A stretch of 9,924 nucleotides of DNA from CAZYWA01 sp964650975 [NCBI: uncultured bacterium]. Lineage in GTDB: Bacteria > JADJOY01. The translations under genes were made by a program, and so were the position numbers. The DNA lies in assembly GCA_964650975.1 (NCBI GenBank), contig CAZYWA010000279.1, positions 1 to 9,924 of the forward strand, read 5' to 3'. The notes under the pieces are model-generated. The model saw only the letters and a list, made by a program, of their open reading frames with translations, ran no database searches and had not been told where the DNA came from. This document shows, one piece after another, positions 8,081-9,924 of the stretch (position 1 is its first letter; each line of letters opens with the position of its first letter).

Positions 8081-9351
8081 GGGTGGCTCCTTTCGGCGGC
8101 GCGCCCGCGATCGAGCGCGCGAAAGATCGCGAGCAAATCCTCCGTGCCGAGCGAGTCCGCGGCCGCCGCTCCCTCCCAGGCCAGGATCGAGCGGGCGGCC
8201 TCCGTCACCGGCACTTTGGGACGCTCGGTGCGCGTGAGCGCGTGGACGAGCTTGAGGCATCGGAAGGGATTCAGCCAGTCGCGCATCCGCCGGCCGAAGC
8301 TCTCGGGTGTGGTGGTGTTGGCTTGCAGCTCGCGGAGTGCCTGCGCGAAGCCCTCGTCCTCGAGAAAGCCAGCGACGGCGGTGGGGAGACCGCGCGTGGC
8401 GCGCTCGGGCGACGCCGCGAACCAGCCGTCGATCCGCCCCAGCGCCGCCGCCAGCTCGCGATAGATGCGCGGGTCGTAGGCCTGGATCTCCGGTGCGCCG
8501 CTCGCGAGCCAGTCGCCCATCGCGCGACCGGTGCCGAACGGCACGCGGTTCGACACGCGGCCCGACGGATAGACCGTGGTGCCCTGGATCTCGCCCACCG
8601 CGCCGTGCGACGCGAGCTTCTGCACGAAGTAGAAATCCTCGCCGGCCTTGCGACGGTTCATCCCGCCCACCGCGGCGTACGCACGCGCCCGGACCGCCAG
8701 GCTCGAGCCCACGGTCTGGAATGCGCGCGCGCATCCCGCGAGCCTGAGACCGTGGACGTGGGAGCGGAGGAAGAGCTCGTAGCCCGCGATTCCGGCTCGA
8801 TGGCGGGGATCCTCGACCTCGCTCAGGCGATGCTCGAAGTGGATCGCGGCGCCGCACGCGCCGGGATGAGCGGCGAACCAGCGGCGCAGCGCGCGCAGGT
8901 AGTCGGGCGCCACGGCGCAGTCGGCGTCGAGGCACGCGATCACGCCCTCCGCCGCCCCGGCGCGATCGAGCCGCGCGAGGGCCTCGTCCATGCCGAGCTT
9001 CCGCGCGAGCCCGACTCCCGCGTGCCGCTCGGGGAGGTCGAACGCTTCGATCACGTGGAACGTGCGGCGCGCCGCGCGCGATTCGACCGCGAAGGCGCGC
9101 GCTTCCGCCGCGCTGGCGGCGTTCCGCGCGCGCACGGCCGGTGGATCCGCGTCCGAGCCGTTGACCACCACCAGCACCTCGACGTCGCCGTCGGCGGCGG
9201 ACGAGTCGCACGCCGCGAGCGAAGCGAGCACGCCCCGGAGGTCAGGCTCGTCCTTGCACGGGATGACCACGGCCATCGCCAGCGCGGCGCTCGGCGGGCG
9301 CGCGATGGCGGGTCGAAAGCCCACCTGCTTTCGCAGATACTCCCCGATCAT
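8077..9351 (-). CDS. Family 2-type (GT-A fold) glycosyltransferase
   Basis: A 424-residue protein. Its GT2 core has the opening strand VVIPCKDE (28-35), VVVNGSDAD (61-69), the metal/nucleotide-sugar DxD motif as CLDADCAVAPDYL (140-152), the acceptor-side GSSLAVRARAYAAVGGMN (215-232) and the catalytic-base-type GEDFYFVQKL (237-246). After about residue 270 comes a helical C-terminal part without a recognised domain or clear membrane segment, so it is probably cytosolic or peripheral. It should transfer a sugar from a nucleotide donor to an unknown acceptor. The annotated ATG at 9351 shares CATG with the divergent miaE start. A second Met at 9276 (MAVVIPCKDEP, residue 26) directly precedes the fold, giving 399 residues and a 73-base gap to miaE. 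Neither has a clear ribosome site, so the start is uncertain. It is co-transcribed with the cupin gene. Confidence 0.85.
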   Translation of the reverse strand: MIGEYLRKQVGFRPAIARPPSAALAMAVVIPCKDEPDLRGVLASLAACDSSAADGDVEVLVVVNGSDADPPAVRARNAASAAEARAFAVESRAARRTFHVIEAFDLPERHAGVGLARKLGMDEALARLDRAGAAEGVIACLDADCAVAPDYLRALRRWFAAHPGACGAAIHFEHRLSEVEDPRHRAGIAGYELFLRSHVHGLRLAGCARAFQTVGSSLAVRARAYAAVGGMNRRKAGEDFYFVQKLASHGAVGEIQGTTVYPSGRVSNRVPFGTGRAMGDWLASGAPEIQAYDPRIYRELAAALGRIDGWFAASPERATRGLPTAVAGFLEDEGFAQALRELQANTTTPESFGRRMRDWLNPFRCLKLVHALTRTERPKVPVTEAARSILAWEGAAAADSLGTEDLLAIFRALDRGRAAERSHP

Positions 9352-9924
9352 GCCGAATCGAACCGTTCCCTTGCTGGTGGCGAGCGATCCGCGCTGGCTC
9401 GAGACGGTGCTGGCGGATCTCGACGCGTTCCTGGTCGATCACGCCAACTGCGAGCGCAAGGCGTCGGTGCAGGCGATGAGCTTCGTGGTCAAGTTCCCCG
9501 ATCGCACCCGCATCCTGCCGTCGCTCATCCACCTGGCGCAGGAGGAGCTCGAGCACTTCCGGCAAGTGTACGCGCTGATGGAGACCCGCGGCCTGATACT
9601 CGGCAAGGACGGCAAGGATCGCTACGTGAACCCGATGCTCGAGCGGCTGCGCCACGGGCGCGACGAGCGGTTCCTCGACCGCATGCTGCTCGCGTCGGTG
9701 GTCGAGTCGCGCGCGGCCGAGCGCTTCGGGTTGCTCGGCGCGGCGCTTCCCGAGGGAGAGCTGGGGCGGCTCTACCTGAGCTTCGCGAGCGGCGAGGCCG
9801 GCCACGCGGCGCTCTACGCGTCGCTCACGGCGAAGTACTTCGAAGAGGACGAGATCGCGGCGAGGCTCGACGAGCTGACGGCGATCGAGGCCGAGGTCGT
9901 GACGAGCCTCGCGCCGCTGCCGGC
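9350..9924 (+). CDS. miaE: tRNA-(ms2io6A37) hydroxylase MiaE (partial, runs off right edge)
   Basis: The first 191 codons are visible. MiaE is a diiron monooxygenase that uses O2 to hydroxylate the isopentenyl group of 2-methylthio-N6-isopentenyl-adenosine at position 37 of tRNAs reading UNN codons, acting after MiaA and MiaB. The sequence shows the ferritin-like helical ligand set E35 (DHANCERKAS), E66-x-x-H69 (QEELEHFRQV), E119 (VVESRAAERF) and E149-x-x-H152 (SGEAGHAALY), in the order and spacing of the family. RGL at 80-82 after the second helix is also typical. The ATG at 9350 gives the usual short N-terminus before DPRW. No Shine-Dalgarno is evident. The start overlaps that of the divergent glycosyltransferase, so any promoter must lie inside the latter gene unless that gene starts at 9276. 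Only the last residues are missing. Confidence 0.93.
   Translation, partial: MPNRTVPLLVASDPRWLETVLADLDAFLVDHANCERKASVQAMSFVVKFPDRTRILPSLIHLAQEELEHFRQVYALMETRGLILGKDGKDRYVNPMLERLRHGRDERFLDRMLLASVVESRAAERFGLLGAALPEGELGRLYLSFASGEAGHAALYASLTAKYFEEDEIAARLDELTAIEAEVVTSLAPLP

Noticed and set aside
8081-9211. A 547-residue minus-strand frame that would fuse 377 residues to the front of the cupin
   Set aside because: The upstream part is low-complexity Arg/Gly/Ala and lies in a shifted frame over the glycosyltransferase, while a strong ribosome site marks the cupin start at 8080.

Overview
The window is very GC-rich, with dense coding and strong G/C preference at third codon positions. It encodes seven identifiable proteins and no RNA genes, insertion sequences or CRISPR. 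Two large secreted proteins built from FG-GAP, thrombospondin type 3 and MopE-type repeats, next to an ordinary MiaE and a GT2 enzyme, suggest a free-living Gram-negative-type bacterium. A deltaproteobacterial/Myxococcota-like lineage or a candidate phylum such as Eisenbacteria would fit. This placement is inferred from gene style only.

Layout. Positions 1-1179 (minus strand) hold a two-gene operon: a class I SAM methyltransferase (GTG start at 1179) and, in a 4-base ATGA overlap, the N-terminal third of an MFS proton symporter that leaves the window at position 1. Divergent from it, 1247-3765 (plus strand) encodes a secreted protein with 14 FG-GAP/VCBS repeats of about 49 residues and a C-terminal InlB-B-repeat-like domain. 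The copy in this sequence carries a one-base deletion near 3047-3052, which splits it into two frames. Convergent with it, and separated by only 15 bases containing a strong hairpin, 7380-3781 (minus strand) encodes a 1199-residue secreted metzincin-type metalloprotease with TSP3, a seven-repeat propeller, a second TSP3 and six MopE-like repeats. Positions 7381-7567 hold a candidate promoter embedded in nested inverted repeats, and a hairpin downstream of the next gene. Positions 8080-7568 and 9351-8077 (minus strand) are a cupin protein and a GT2-type glycosyltransferase, again joined by an ATGA overlap. Finally miaE (tRNA hydroxylase) begins at 9350 on the plus strand, its ATG sharing a CATG with the annotated glycosyltransferase start, and leaves the window at the right edge.

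How the genes fit together. The centre of the window is a convergent pair of exported, calcium/metal-binding, beta-propeller-rich proteins. One has an intact protease active site; the other has no recognisable catalytic domain and looks adhesive or ligand-binding. Whether they act together is inference. The flanking operons look like housekeeping or accessory metabolism (small-molecule methylation plus transport; glycosyl transfer plus a cupin; tRNA modification) and show no evident link to the pair. I see no clear new defence, mobile or biosynthetic system. The most unusual material is the protease architecture, the mosaic order of its MopE repeats, and the 14-repeat (2 x 7) protein with its frameshift.
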